Shown one piece after another: positions 32,739 through 40,850 of a stretch of 64,000 nt of DNA. Source of the DNA: Microbacterium oxydans (GTDB lineage: Bacteria; Actinomycetota; Actinomycetes; Actinomycetales; Microbacteriaceae); the NCBI RefSeq assembly GCF_026559675.1, contig NZ_CP092891.1, forward strand, positions 310,001-374,000, in the 5' to 3' direction. The position numbers and the translations under genes were made by a program. The notes below the pieces were generated by a model. The model made no database searches. It worked only from the letters and a program-made list of their open reading frames with translations, and was not told where the DNA came from. Every line of letters starts with the position of its first letter. The stretch's first letter is position 1.

Positions 32739-32786
32739 CGCCGGGCCGGGCAGATCTCCTCGGAGACCGCCCGGCCCGGCGTTTTC
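32739..32786 (+). terminator. Rho-independent terminator after AHSA1 gene
   Basis: Perfect 13-base arms CGCCGGGCCGGGC (32739-32751) and GCCCGGCCCGGCG (32769-32781) with a 17-base loop, followed by TTTT. It ends the ArsR-AHSA1 unit. Confidence 0.85.
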
Positions 32787-32857
32787 GTCCGCAGGGGCGG
32801 GGCCGAGTCGCCGTCCGCCGACGCGGAACCCGCCGGGCGGGATAAAGTGGCGACACG

Positions 32858-34210
32858 ATGAGGATCACGCGCCGCACTCTGCTCCTCGGCGCCGGAGCCG
32901 GCGTCGCCTCGGTGCTTCTCGCCTCCTGCACCCCGGAGCCCGCGCCCACCCCGACGCCCACCCGCACGCGTGAGCCCGAGCCGCCGCCGGGTGTGCCGGC
33001 CCCGGCCGCCAGCATCCGCAGCACCTGGACCAGCGACCCGTTCGCCCTCGGCGCCGCCAGCTTCACGCCGGTCGGAGTCCTGGGCGCGACCCGCACCGCC
33101 CTGGCACGACCGATCGACGACCGGCTGTTCTTCGCGGGGGAGGCGACCGACGAGGATGCTCCCGGCACGGTGCGCGGCGCGATCAGCTCCGGCACGCGTG
33201 CGGCGGAGGAGCTCATGGGCCCCGGAGTCCCGGGGGAGCGGGTGGCCGTGGTCGGCGCCGGCCTCTCGGGTGCGACCGCCGCCGCGCTGCTCGCCGCCCG
33301 CGGCATGCAGGTCACGGTGTTCGAGGCGCGGGACCGCGTCGGCGGGCGCGTGTTCTCCCGCGTCGACGACGCGTGGCCGGTGCCGGTGCAGCTCGGAGCC
33401 TGGCTCTTCGGCGAGGATGACGCCGACGTGCTCGACCGCCTGACCAGCGGCGAGGTCGGCATCCTCGACCTGGCGGGCGAACTGTGGCGCACACCGGACG
33501 GAGACATCGATCCGGTCGACCCGAAGCCGTTCACCGCAGCCCTGACCGCGGCGCAGGCCGCTCCGGAAGATTCCTCGGTCGCCGACGCGTTGACCACTGC
33601 CGGTATCGATCCGGCCGATCCCGGGACAGCCGCGCTGCTCGCCATCCTCGCCGCCCGCACCGGTGCCGACGCGGACGAACTCTCCAGCTGGTTCGCCCCG
33701 CCGCTGCCCACGGGAGACCCCCGGGCCGCGGGCGACAGTCTCACCCCCTTCGTCGAGCACGCGCTCGACGGGGTGCAGGTCGGCCTCAGCTCGCCGGTCG
33801 CGCGGGTCGCGTACGACGACACGGGCGTGAGCGTGCGACTCGGCACGGGGGAGGCCCTCTCGTTCGACCGCGTCGTCGTGACGGTGCCGCTGGGAGTGCT
33901 GCAGGAGCGCAGCATCGAGTTCGACCCGCCGCTGCCCTTCGCCAACCGCGGCGCGATCTCGGCCCTCGGCATGGGCGCGATCGAGACCGTCTGGCTGCGG
34001 TGGGACGAGCCGTTCTGGGGCAGCGAGGAGTCGATCTGGCACGCGGTCGGCGGCCACGTCATGATCCCGACCTGGATCAACCTGCGCCCGGCGACGGGGG
34101 AGAACGTGCTCGTGGGCATCGTCGGAGGCGCCTCGGCCGCGGCTTTCGCGGAACTCGACGAGGATGCGGCGCTCGACGCGGCGCTCGCCTCCCTCTCGAT
34201 CTACGTCTGA
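32858..34210 (+). CDS. Tat-lipoprotein flavin amine oxidase, apparently circularly permuted
   Basis: FAD-dependent oxidoreductase of 450 residues, exported and lipid-anchored. The signal ITRRTLLLGAGAGVASVLLA is twin-arginine type and ends in lipobox LASC (Cys24), followed by a Pro/Thr spacer. Residues 53-120 contain TWTSDPFALGAASFTPVG and RLFFAGEATDEDAPGTVRGA, which in monoamine/polyamine oxidases form the extreme C-terminal FAD-binding block. Only afterwards comes the Rossmann start VAVVGAGLSGATAAALLAAR (129-148) with FEARDRVGGRV (155-165), normally N-terminal. The protein then follows the usual order and stops at FAELDEDAALDAALASLSIY, just before where the W-DP block would normally come. 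Near-leaderless (TAAAGT at 32843-32848). Substrate unknown. Confidence 0.88.
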   Translation: MRITRRTLLLGAGAGVASVLLASCTPEPAPTPTPTRTREPEPPPGVPAPAASIRSTWTSDPFALGAASFTPVGVLGATRTALARPIDDRLFFAGEATDEDAPGTVRGAISSGTRAAEELMGPGVPGERVAVVGAGLSGATAAALLAARGMQVTVFEARDRVGGRVFSRVDDAWPVPVQLGAWLFGEDDADVLDRLTSGEVGILDLAGELWRTPDGDIDPVDPKPFTAALTAAQAAPEDSSVADALTTAGIDPADPGTAALLAILAARTGADADELSSWFAPPLPTGDPRAAGDSLTPFVEHALDGVQVGLSSPVARVAYDDTGVSVRLGTGEALSFDRVVVTVPLGVLQERSIEFDPPLPFANRGAISALGMGAIETVWLRWDEPFWGSEESIWHAVGGHVMIPTWINLRPATGENVLVGIVGGASAAAFAELDEDAALDAALASLSIYV

Positions 34211-34246
34211 CCGCGCCTGCCGCGGGTGCGCAGAGGCACCACGTCG

Positions 34247-34999
34247 CTAGGCGCGCACCGGGGTCTTCTCCCGTGCGTCCTCCGGCTCGCGATCTCCGTC
34301 CACCGTGGGGTCCTCGTCCGGCGGGCCGGGCGTCTCGTCGGCGTCCGCGCGCAGCCGTCTCGGCAGCGGCATCCGACTGATCAGCACGAGCAGGGAGGCG
34401 ACCGCCGCGAAGGTGCCGAGCGCGATGGCGGACGAGACCAGGAACTCCAGCGGCCCGCTCACCTGTCGCGGGTCGAGGAAGTAGTACGGGTACCAGCCGA
34501 TCAGCGGCCCGCGGATCATGGTGGCCACGCCCCAGAGGATCGGGTACGCGAGCGTCACCGGAACCACGCGCCACGGCACGGACTGGTGCCCCGGCGCCAG
34601 CGCCCAGGCCGCGACCGTCACGGCCGGCAGCCAGAAGTGCAGCACCTGATCCGACCAGGGCACGTCGATGCGGATGCCGCGGACCCCCGCCTGCCAGACG
34701 AGGATCGCGAACACCAGCCCGGCCGTGATCGTCCACGTCAGCACGAGCGCCAGCGCCACGGTGAGCCAGCGCGGATCCCTGGCGCGGCGCAGGGCGATGA
34801 TGCCGGCGACCGTCAGGAGCACCACGAACGCGATGTTCGACTGGTTCGTCAGGTAGGCGAAGAAGTTCTGGCTCGCGACCGTGTGCGAGGCGAGCCCCCA
34901 GCTGAGCCGGTGAATGAGCGCCACCAGGCAGACGGCGGCCGCGCTGAGGCGGAGCAGGCCGAAGACCGTGCGGGCCTTCACCGCCGCGTCACCGCCCAT
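34247..34999 (-). CDS. Pr6Pr family membrane protein
   Basis: Integral membrane protein of 250 residues with about six hydrophobic segments. The blocks FAYLTNQSNIAFVVLLTVAG, DQVLHFWLPAVTVAAWALAP and WGVATMIRGPLIGWYPYYFL are typical of the Pr6Pr family (related to FAR-17a/AIG1-like proteins), of unknown activity. A hydrophilic, acidic tail of about 30 residues (DETPGPPDEDPTVDGDRE) follows. A GAGGGA ribosome site precedes the ATG. Confidence 0.85.
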   Translation of the reverse strand: MGGDAAVKARTVFGLLRLSAAAVCLVALIHRLSWGLASHTVASQNFFAYLTNQSNIAFVVLLTVAGIIALRRARDPRWLTVALALVLTWTITAGLVFAILVWQAGVRGIRIDVPWSDQVLHFWLPAVTVAAWALAPGHQSVPWRVVPVTLAYPILWGVATMIRGPLIGWYPYYFLDPRQVSGPLEFLVSSAIALGTFAAVASLLVLISRMPLPRRLRADADETPGPPDEDPTVDGDREPEDAREKTPVRA

Positions 35000-35042
35000 T
35001 CCCTCATCCGCCGAGTCTACGGATCCGGCGCTGCACGGACCC

Positions 35043-35822
35043 TCAGATCAGGCGGCGGAGCGCCTCTTCCAGCGTGACACCCTGGGCTTCCGCGCGGTCG
35101 CGCAGCCGGGCGTGCTCGTCGCTGGAGAGCGGGAGGCTGAGGACGATCGGGTCGTCCTCCGGCGCATCGAGGCCGTCGAGCAGGTCGGAGGCCTCGGCCC
35201 ACAGCGGCTCCGCGAGCGAGGCCGATGCCGCGGGGGACGGCGTGGATGCCGCAGCCGCGGCGACCGATGCGCCGGACCCGCGCGCCTGACCCGACACCGC
35301 GGCGGGTGCGGACGCGGCGACCGGTGCGGAGGCCGCCACCGCAGCGCCGGCATCCGTTCCGAGGGTGAAGCCAGGACCCCGGCGCGGCTCCTGCTTCGCC
35401 TGGTACGCCTTCGCGGCGGCGTTCGCGCGTTCGTCGGCGGCTTCGTTCAGCGGGTGCCCGGCGTGGCCCTTGACCCAGGAGAATTCGACGTCGCGCCCGC
35501 GGATCGCCTCGTCGATGCCCTCCAGCAGGTCGCGGTTGAGCACGGGGCCGCCGTCGGATTTGCGCCAGCCCTTGCGCTTCCAGCCCGGCATCCACTTCGT
35601 CACGGAGTCGATCACGTAGCGGCTGTCGCACTCGATCAGCAGCTTCTCGTCGGTGCGGGCCGTCGCGCGCAGCAGTTCGAGCACGGCACGCAGCTCACCC
35701 TGGTTGTTGGTGCCGTGCGGGGAGCCGCCGGCCGCCCAGTTGTCGTCGTCGATGTACCAGGCCCAGCCGTTGGGGCCGGGGTTGCCCAGGGCGGAGCCGT
35801 CTGCGGCGGCGGTGATCGTCAT
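35043..35822 (-). CDS. rnhA: Ribonuclease HI with C-terminal extension
   Basis: Cytoplasmic ribonuclease H (EC 3.1.26.4), 259 residues, degrading RNA in RNA-DNA hybrids. Residues 1-145 are the catalytic domain with D8 (TAAADGSALGNPGP), E43 (NQGELRAVLE), D66 (IECDSRYVIDS), H120 (VKGHAGHPLNEAADERAN) and D130. A roughly 75-residue Ala/Ser/Pro-rich linker follows, then a conserved-looking helical end (DDPIVLSLPLSSDEHARLRD, ALRRLI) that resembles a ribbon-helix-helix. The usual enzyme is about 155 residues. The ATG lies 6 bases after the minus-strand -10 TACGGT inside the palindrome CCACCGTAACGGTGG (35827-35841), so GGAGGG next to the start is not acting as a normal ribosome site. Confidence 0.95.
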   Translation of the reverse strand: MTITAAADGSALGNPGPNGWAWYIDDDNWAAGGSPHGTNNQGELRAVLELLRATARTDEKLLIECDSRYVIDSVTKWMPGWKRKGWRKSDGGPVLNRDLLEGIDEAIRGRDVEFSWVKGHAGHPLNEAADERANAAAKAYQAKQEPRRGPGFTLGTDAGAAVAASAPVAASAPAAVSGQARGSGASVAAAAASTPSPAASASLAEPLWAEASDLLDGLDAPEDDPIVLSLPLSSDEHARLRDRAEAQGVTLEEALRRLI

Positions 35823-35878
35823 CCCTCCACCGTAACGGTGGGGGAACCGCTGCCCCGTCGCCGGGCGCGGACGATCGC

Positions 35879-36133
35879 TCAGTCGTCCGCGGGCTCGTCG
35901 TCTTCCGGCTCGGTATCGGCTGTCGACGCGGCCTCCGGTGCGGGAGGCGCAACCGGGAACAGCACCGAGCTCAGGTCACCGCTGGCTTCCGCGCCGAGGC
36001 CGATCGACAGCGGGTCGACGACCGGGGCCGTGTCGAGGACCTCCGACTCGGAGCGCTCGAGCGGCTCAGAGGGCAGCACCCACTGGTTCTCTTCTTCTTC
36101 CGACTTCTGCTGGAACAGTCCCATGGGTTCCAT
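35879..36133 (-). CDS. Small acidic hypothetical protein
   Basis: An 84-residue, strongly acidic, probably disordered protein (MEPMGLFQQKSEEEENQWVL ... TADTEPEDDEPADD). No domain recognised. Two starts are possible (36133 and 36124); the second lies 7 bases after CACAAT, a weak -10. Longer frames to 36427 overlap the emfourin-like gene and are rejected. It lies 56 bases upstream of rnhA on the same strand. Confidence 0.6.
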   Translation of the reverse strand: MEPMGLFQQKSEEEENQWVLPSEPLERSESEVLDTAPVVDPLSIGLGAEASGDLSSVLFPVAPPAPEAASTADTEPEDDEPADD

Positions 36134-36204
36134 TGTGAACCCGCGCTCGCCGGGGAGCACCGGATTCACACGGGATTGATCGGATGCGTCGCCCGCGCCG
36201 GTCG

Positions 36205-36516
36205 TCAGGCAGAAGCCGCGCGCACCGCTTCGACGAGCGCGCGCCACGGGCCGTCGAGGGCGGAGTCGGGCAGCTCGCGCTCCCGGCGCTCCGACGGTGT
36301 GCGGGCACGGATGCTCCACACGAACTGGTCGGCGCCGGCGTCGGCATCCAGGTCCTGGTCCCAGGGACAGCGGTCGATCAGGTCGATCCACTCCACCGCA
36401 TCGTCGGGTGCCGCCTCCACGCGCCACTGACGGCGGACACCGGCGATCCCGCCGGTGCGCACCACCGCGATCACGACCTGCGTGTCAGTCGGTGGAGGGG
36501 ACTCGCTCATCTCCAT
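36205..36516 (-). CDS. Emfourin-like inhibitor of protealysin-type M4 protease
   Basis: Cytoplasmic protein of 103 residues with blocks VVIAVVRTGGIAGVRRQWRV and RELPDSALDGPWRALVEAVR. These match my memory of emfourin, the small proteinaceous inhibitor encoded beside protealysin-like M4 peptidases. It begins inside the protease gene (32-base overlap from 36516, or 26 bases from the in-frame ATG at 36510), so both are made from one mRNA. Start uncertain between those two. Confidence 0.8.
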   Translation of the reverse strand: MEMSESPPPTDTQVVIAVVRTGGIAGVRRQWRVEAAPDDAVEWIDLIDRCPWDQDLDADAGADQFVWSIRARTPSERRERELPDSALDGPWRALVEAVRAASA

Positions 36517-37555
36517 AGACTCCCACGGTCGCCCAGGCGCGTCGAGCCGCGTCGGCGGTGGCGGCGTCGATCGCGGTCGCGGCGGCGACGGTGGCATCGG
36601 CGAACTGCGTGAAGGTCGCGGTGCTCGACAGGCCGCCGGTGAGTGCGCGGTACCAGACCGTTCCGGCTCGCTCCCAGGGCTTGCCGCCGAGGTCGATCGC
36701 GAACAGGGCGAACGCGCGGTTGGGGATGCCGGAGTTGATGTGCACCCCGCCGTTGTCCTCCGTCGTGCGGACGTAGCCGCTCATGTGGTCGGGCTGAGGG
36801 TCTTTGCCGAGCTCGTCGTCGTCGTACGCGGTGCCGGGCGCGATCATGGAGCGCAGGGCCGCGCCCTCGACCGCGTCGGTGAAGATCTCCGCGCCGATGA
36901 GCCACGTCGCCTGGTCGGCCGTCTGTCCGAGCGCATACTGCTCGGTCAGGGCGCCGAACACGTCGGCGATCGACTCGTTCAGGGCGCCGGGCTGCCCCTG
37001 GTACTCGAGGTTCGCGGTGTGCTGCACGACGCCGTGCGCGAGCTCGTGCCCGATCACGGTGAGCGAGCCGGTGAAGTGCTGGAAGACCTCGCCGTCCCCG
37101 TCGCCGAACACCATGCGCTCGCCGTCCCAGAACGCGTTGTCGTAGTCGACGCCGTAGTGCACGGTCGCGTCCAGCGGTGCGCCGGCGTCGTCGAGGGAGT
37201 TGCGGGCGAAGGCGGCGAGCAGCATCTCGAACGTGGCCCCGAGCCCGTCGAAGGCCTCGTTGACCGCGGTGTCCTCCACCGGGGCGTCGTCTTCGCCGCG
37301 GACCACGGCGCCCGGGAGCTGCTGGGTGTTCCCGGCATCGCTGATCGTGCGGTTCGGGGCGTCCGACAACTGCGCCACGAGGTCGCCGTTCTCGTCGATC
37401 GACAGGTCGATCCGGGCGCGGAACGGCGGACGGCCCGCGGTGAGCGTCTGCCGTGCGGCGGCGGCCGCCTTGGGGAAGCGACCCGACTCGGCCAGTCGCG
37501 CGAGCAGATAGGACGGAACCACTCCATGACGTCGTGCGGATGCTGTGCTGCTCAT
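36485..37555 (-). CDS. M4 family metallopeptidase, protealysin-like
   Basis: Zinc metalloprotease of the thermolysin family, 356 residues, with no signal peptide and a short propeptide whose start HGVVPSYLLARLAE matches the PPL-type motif of protealysin-like peptidases. The catalytic zinc motif HELAH is at 170-174, third ligand E194 in NESIADVF, and catalytic His272 in GGVHINSGIPNRAF. The usual secreted thermolysins have about 200 residues of propeptide; this one has about 45. It is followed by an overlapping inhibitor gene, as in Serratia protealysin. The ATG lies 6 bases after TAGGGT (minus strand), leaderless. Confidence 0.93.
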   Translation of the reverse strand: MSSTASARRHGVVPSYLLARLAESGRFPKAAAAARQTLTAGRPPFRARIDLSIDENGDLVAQLSDAPNRTISDAGNTQQLPGAVVRGEDDAPVEDTAVNEAFDGLGATFEMLLAAFARNSLDDAGAPLDATVHYGVDYDNAFWDGERMVFGDGDGEVFQHFTGSLTVIGHELAHGVVQHTANLEYQGQPGALNESIADVFGALTEQYALGQTADQATWLIGAEIFTDAVEGAALRSMIAPGTAYDDDELGKDPQPDHMSGYVRTTEDNGGVHINSGIPNRAFALFAIDLGGKPWERAGTVWYRALTGGLSSTATFTQFADATVAAATAIDAATADAARRAWATVGVYGDERVPSTD

Positions 37556-37733
37556 GGTGCGACCCTACGCCGGGCTGCCGACGTTCAGACCGACCGGTCG
37601 TGGGCATGACACGAAATGAAGGAGATCGCGCGCGTCGAAGGACGTGTCCGCCCCGCAGCCCCTTGGTTCCGTGTTTTCTCCTCCAGCCCGTGCGCCGCAC
37701 CCTCGGCCGTGGCGAGCATGGAGTACTTTCGAC

Positions 37734-37756
37734 TTGATAACGAGAATCGTTCTCAA
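37734..37756. promoter_or_regulatory. Zur/Fur-type box upstream of AztD-like genes
   Basis: TTGATAACGAGAATCGTT followed by CTCAA is a palindrome (arms TTGA-N-AACGA / TCGTT-N-TCAA) 15 bases before the start of the first AztD-like gene. Its look fits actinobacterial Zur boxes of the TGATAACGN-TATCA kind, known from zinc uptake genes. The rest of the 37556-37771 gap holds only the divergent leaderless promoter of the protease. Confidence 0.65.
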
Positions 37757-37771
37757 TAAGGTGAGATCGTC

Positions 37772-39016
37772 ATGAACCCTCGCTCCCCTCGCGCCGCCTC
37801 CGCATCCCGTACCGCCTCCCGCACCGCCTCTGTCGCCGCCGCGGTCGGGCTGCTGCTGGGGATCACCGCCTGCGCGCCGGCCGCTCCCACGGCACCGGCG
37901 ACATCGGCCGCTCCCGACGCGCACGGCATCGACGCGGGCGACGCCGCCGAAGTCGCCGCCCCAGCCCTCGCCCTCGTCATCGCGGACGGTCGCGGCGAGC
38001 TCACGCTCCTCGACCTCGACACCGAGGAGCGCTCGACTCTCGCGCCGGCACGCGAGGATGTCACCGGCCTCTTCGGCGACGGCCGCCTCGTCTACCGCGC
38101 ACACGACGCGGAGGGCGGCACCGCGGTCGAGGTGATCGACTCCGCGCGCTGGACCGTGCCGCACGGCGATCACACCCACTCGTTCCGGGGCGGCCCCCGC
38201 GCCCTCGGCACCCTCGAGGGCGAAGGAGAAGTGCGGGTCGTCGCAGGGGCGCAGCGGGCGACGGTCACCTTCGCGAGCGGGGAACTGGTCCTGCTCGTCC
38301 ATGACGCTCTCGCCGATGGACTGGATGCCGCCCCGCGCGCGACCGTTGATGCGTCCGGCCCCGTGGCGTTCCTCGCCGACCATCGTCTCGTGCCGACAGC
38401 CGGCGCCGGGATCGAACTGCTCGACCCCGCGGGCTCCCCGGTTCCCGGCGCTGTGACTCCGTGCACCAACCCCTCCGACGCCGACCTCACTCGTGTCGGC
38501 GTCGTGTTCAGCTGCACCGAGGGGGCCGTGCTCTTCACCCGCGAGGTCGGCGGCGCCATCGCTGCCGAGACGATCCCGTATCCCGCGGCGGTCGCCCCCG
38601 TGACCAGCCTCGCCGGCCGCACCGACCGCCCCGACCTCGCCGGAGTCGCGGGCGAGCAGGGTGCTGGGCTGCTCGATGTGCGACAGCGACAGTGGATGCT
38701 GCTCCCCTCGGATGTGCCCCTGCTGCGCGCGGCCGCCCTCGGCGACGACGATAGTCGCACGGTCGTGATCGATGCCGACGGCCGCGTGCGGGTGCTCGCG
38801 TCGGACGGCGAGGTGCTGGCCAGCACGGAGCCGCTGCTGGCGGCATCCGTCGGCGACCCCGCCCTGCGCGAGAGCGTGCAGCTGCTCGTCGACGCTCAGC
38901 ACGCCTACGTGACCGACCCGGCGACCGGGGTCGTGCACGAGATCGACCACCGCGACGGCACCGTCACCCGAACCTTCGCCGACCTCGACCCCCGGTTCGT
39001 GCAGCAGGTCGGCTGA
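37772..39016 (+). CDS. AztD-like zinc-binding lipoprotein (first of pair)
   Basis: Exported lipoprotein of 414 residues, probably a beta-propeller. An Ala/Ser/Arg-rich signal ends at the lipobox GITAC (Cys34). The mature part holds regular propeller-like strands and a His-rich loop VPHGDHTHSFRGG that could bind zinc, as in the AztD metallochaperone. It has a conserved cysteine pair (VTPCTNPSD and VVFSCTEGAV). The AAGGTGAG ribosome site precedes the ATG. Zur box directly upstream suggests expression in zinc shortage. It is more divergent from AztD than the next gene. Confidence 0.78.
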   Translation: MNPRSPRAASASRTASRTASVAAAVGLLLGITACAPAAPTAPATSAAPDAHGIDAGDAAEVAAPALALVIADGRGELTLLDLDTEERSTLAPAREDVTGLFGDGRLVYRAHDAEGGTAVEVIDSARWTVPHGDHTHSFRGGPRALGTLEGEGEVRVVAGAQRATVTFASGELVLLVHDALADGLDAAPRATVDASGPVAFLADHRLVPTAGAGIELLDPAGSPVPGAVTPCTNPSDADLTRVGVVFSCTEGAVLFTREVGGAIAAETIPYPAAVAPVTSLAGRTDRPDLAGVAGEQGAGLLDVRQRQWMLLPSDVPLLRAAALGDDDSRTVVIDADGRVRVLASDGEVLASTEPLLAASVGDPALRESVQLLVDAQHAYVTDPATGVVHEIDHRDGTVTRTFADLDPRFVQQVG

Positions 39017-39082
39017 GCCCTCGACGACTCCGGTCGTCGCCGCGCATCCCGCGCACCCACCCAGAAGAAGGAGAGACGATCC

Positions 39083-40291
39083 ATGTCCCGACCCCGCAGC
39101 CGCCTCGCGATCGGCGCCCTCGGCGTGATCGCCGCCGTGGCGCTCGCCGGATGCGCGACCTCAGGTCCCGCCGCCGAGAGCACCGCAGGTTCCCCGCCCG
39201 ACGACCATCACGAGGGCGACACCCGCATCGCCGTGATCTACGACGGCGGTGTGCTCGTGCTCGACGGCGAGACCCTCGACGCCGTCGGGCGGGTCGAGCT
39301 CGGCGGCTTCCTGCGCGTCAACGGCGCCGGCGATCACGACGGCCACGTCTTCGTCACCGCTGAAGACGGATTCCACGTGCTCGACTCCGGCCTCGCGTCC
39401 GGCACGGTCGAGTTCACCGGCGAGGTGTTCGAGGCCGAAGCGGCCGGCCACGCCGTCCCGCACGCAGGGCGCACGGCCCTGTTCGACGACGGCACCGGCG
39501 AGGTGCGGATCTTCGACACGGATGCCGTCGGCACCGGCACGCTTCCGGAGGCCGACACGATCACCTCCGAGGCCGCGCATCACGGGGTGGCACTCGAGCT
39601 CGCCGACGGCAGCATCCTCGCGACGATCGGCACGGCCGAGGCGCGCAGCGGAGTCCGGCACCTGGCGGCCGGCGGCACCGAGCTCGCCCGCAACGAGCAG
39701 TGCCCGAGCGTGCACGGCGAAGGGGCGCTCAAGGGCGAGGTCGTGATGTTCGGATGCGAAGACGGGGTGCTGCTCTTCGACGCGGGGGCCTTCACCAAGA
39801 TCGACGCGCCCGACGAGTTCGGTCGCACCGGCAACGCGTACGTGAGCGACGCCAGCGCGATCGCCTTCGGCGACTACAAGACCGACCCCGACCAGGAGGG
39901 ATACCTGCTGTCGCAGCTCGCGCGCATCGACACCGCGGCGCAGGCGATCTCGATCGTCGACCTCCCGGAAGGCGTGGAGTACACCTGGCGCGGGGTCGGG
40001 CGCGACGCGCACGACAACGTCGTGGTGCTCGGGGCCGACGGCAGCCTGTCACTGCTCGACGAGTCGGGCGAGCTCGTCGACACCTGGGATGTGATTGACC
40101 CGTGGGAGAGTCCGACCGAGTGGCAGCAGCCGCACCCGGGCCTGCACGTGGTCGGCGACATCGCCTACGTGACCGAGCCGGCGAAGGAACGCATCCTTGC
40201 GGTCGACCTGCACACCGGTGAGGTCTCGGCCGACGCGACGCTGGATGTCGTGCCGAACGAGTTCGTGGTGGTCGGCGCCGCTGGGCACTGA
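39083..40291 (+). CDS. AztD-like zinc metallochaperone lipoprotein (second of pair)
   Basis: Exported lipoprotein of 402 residues with signal ending VALAGC (Cys23). The mature start SPPDDHHEGDTRIAVIYDGG has a His-rich metal site; further His loops are NGAGDHDGHVFVTAEDGFHV and AAHHGVALELADG, and the cysteines NEQCPSVHGEGALKGEVVMF and GCEDGVLLFD match AztD. AztD hands zinc to the binding protein AztC of an ABC importer in Paracoccus. No aztABC genes are in the window. GAAGGAGAG ribosome site; probably co-transcribed with the first copy 66 bases upstream. Confidence 0.82.
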   Translation: MSRPRSRLAIGALGVIAAVALAGCATSGPAAESTAGSPPDDHHEGDTRIAVIYDGGVLVLDGETLDAVGRVELGGFLRVNGAGDHDGHVFVTAEDGFHVLDSGLASGTVEFTGEVFEAEAAGHAVPHAGRTALFDDGTGEVRIFDTDAVGTGTLPEADTITSEAAHHGVALELADGSILATIGTAEARSGVRHLAAGGTELARNEQCPSVHGEGALKGEVVMFGCEDGVLLFDAGAFTKIDAPDEFGRTGNAYVSDASAIAFGDYKTDPDQEGYLLSQLARIDTAAQAISIVDLPEGVEYTWRGVGRDAHDNVVVLGADGSLSLLDESGELVDTWDVIDPWESPTEWQQPHPGLHVVGDIAYVTEPAKERILAVDLHTGEVSADATLDVVPNEFVVVGAAGH

Positions 40292-40299
40292 GCGAGAGC

Positions 40300-40333
40300 A
40301 GGAGGGCGGGTCCGCGCGCGGGCTCGCCCTCCT
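40300..40333. terminator. Bidirectional hairpin between AztD-like gene and convergent gene
   Basis: AGGAGGGCG (40300-40308) pairs with CGCCCTCCT (40325-40333) around a 16-base GC-rich loop, in the 53-base convergent gap. The T-run is poor (TTCG), so termination is probable but not certain. Confidence 0.6.
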
Positions 40334-40344
40334 TCGTGCGGGGC

Positions 40345-40788
40345 TCAGTCCTGTTCGATGCTCAGCACGGTCGTGCGCATGCCGTCGGCCTCGTACTGCA
40401 CCGGCATCCCGGGGTGGTCGACCGAGAACCAGAAGACGCCGTCATCGGTGTCGTAGCGACGGCACGTGAGCTGCCCGAGCGGCGTCGTCAGTGTCACCGT
40501 CGACACGCTCGTCGTCCCCGCATCGAAGGCCGCGTGCCCCTGCAGTTCGACCCAGGTCACCCGGTTCGAGACGACGGCCTTCGGGTCGTCGTCGGCCCAC
40601 CGATCGAGGGTCGCGCCCTCGTCGTCGGTGTCGTGGAAACGGTTGACGTGTTCCCCCAACGGGCCATCCGGTCCTTCGAGCAGTAGCCGGATCGTCTTCC
40701 CCGATCCGGTGGCATCGCGGATCTCGGCGGCGGTGAACGGCGTCGGCAGGAGTCCGGGGCCGAGCAGGTATGGGTCGGAATCGGTCAT
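40345..40788 (-). CDS. Hypothetical protein
   Basis: Soluble protein of 147 residues, not recognised. It opens MTDSDPYLLGPGLLPTPFTA, with an acidic middle and a beta-rich C-terminal half (TSVSTVTLTTPLGQLTCRRY, FWFSVDHPGMPVQYEADGMR). The pattern suggests a small beta-barrel or lipocalin-like fold but no family is assigned. The ATG lies 6 bases after the minus-strand CAGACT, a possible -10. It converges with the AztD-like gene. Confidence 0.75.
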   Translation of the reverse strand: MTDSDPYLLGPGLLPTPFTAAEIRDATGSGKTIRLLLEGPDGPLGEHVNRFHDTDDEGATLDRWADDDPKAVVSNRVTWVELQGHAAFDAGTTSVSTVTLTTPLGQLTCRRYDTDDGVFWFSVDHPGMPVQYEADGMRTTVLSIEQD

Positions 40789-40850
40789 GGTGCCAGTCTG
40801 CGCCCTGCGCGGCCCGTGCGTCACATGCCGACTCCCGTACCCTGACCAGG

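Noticed and set aside
32858..34210. The amine oxidase as a truncated or frameshifted pseudogene
   Set aside because: The frame is intact with a proper signal peptide and normal codon use, and both ends fall at domain boundaries; permutation explains it better.
35823..35828. GGAGGG as ribosome binding site of rnhA
   Set aside because: It touches the start codon with no spacing; a leaderless start from the TACGGT box is more consistent.
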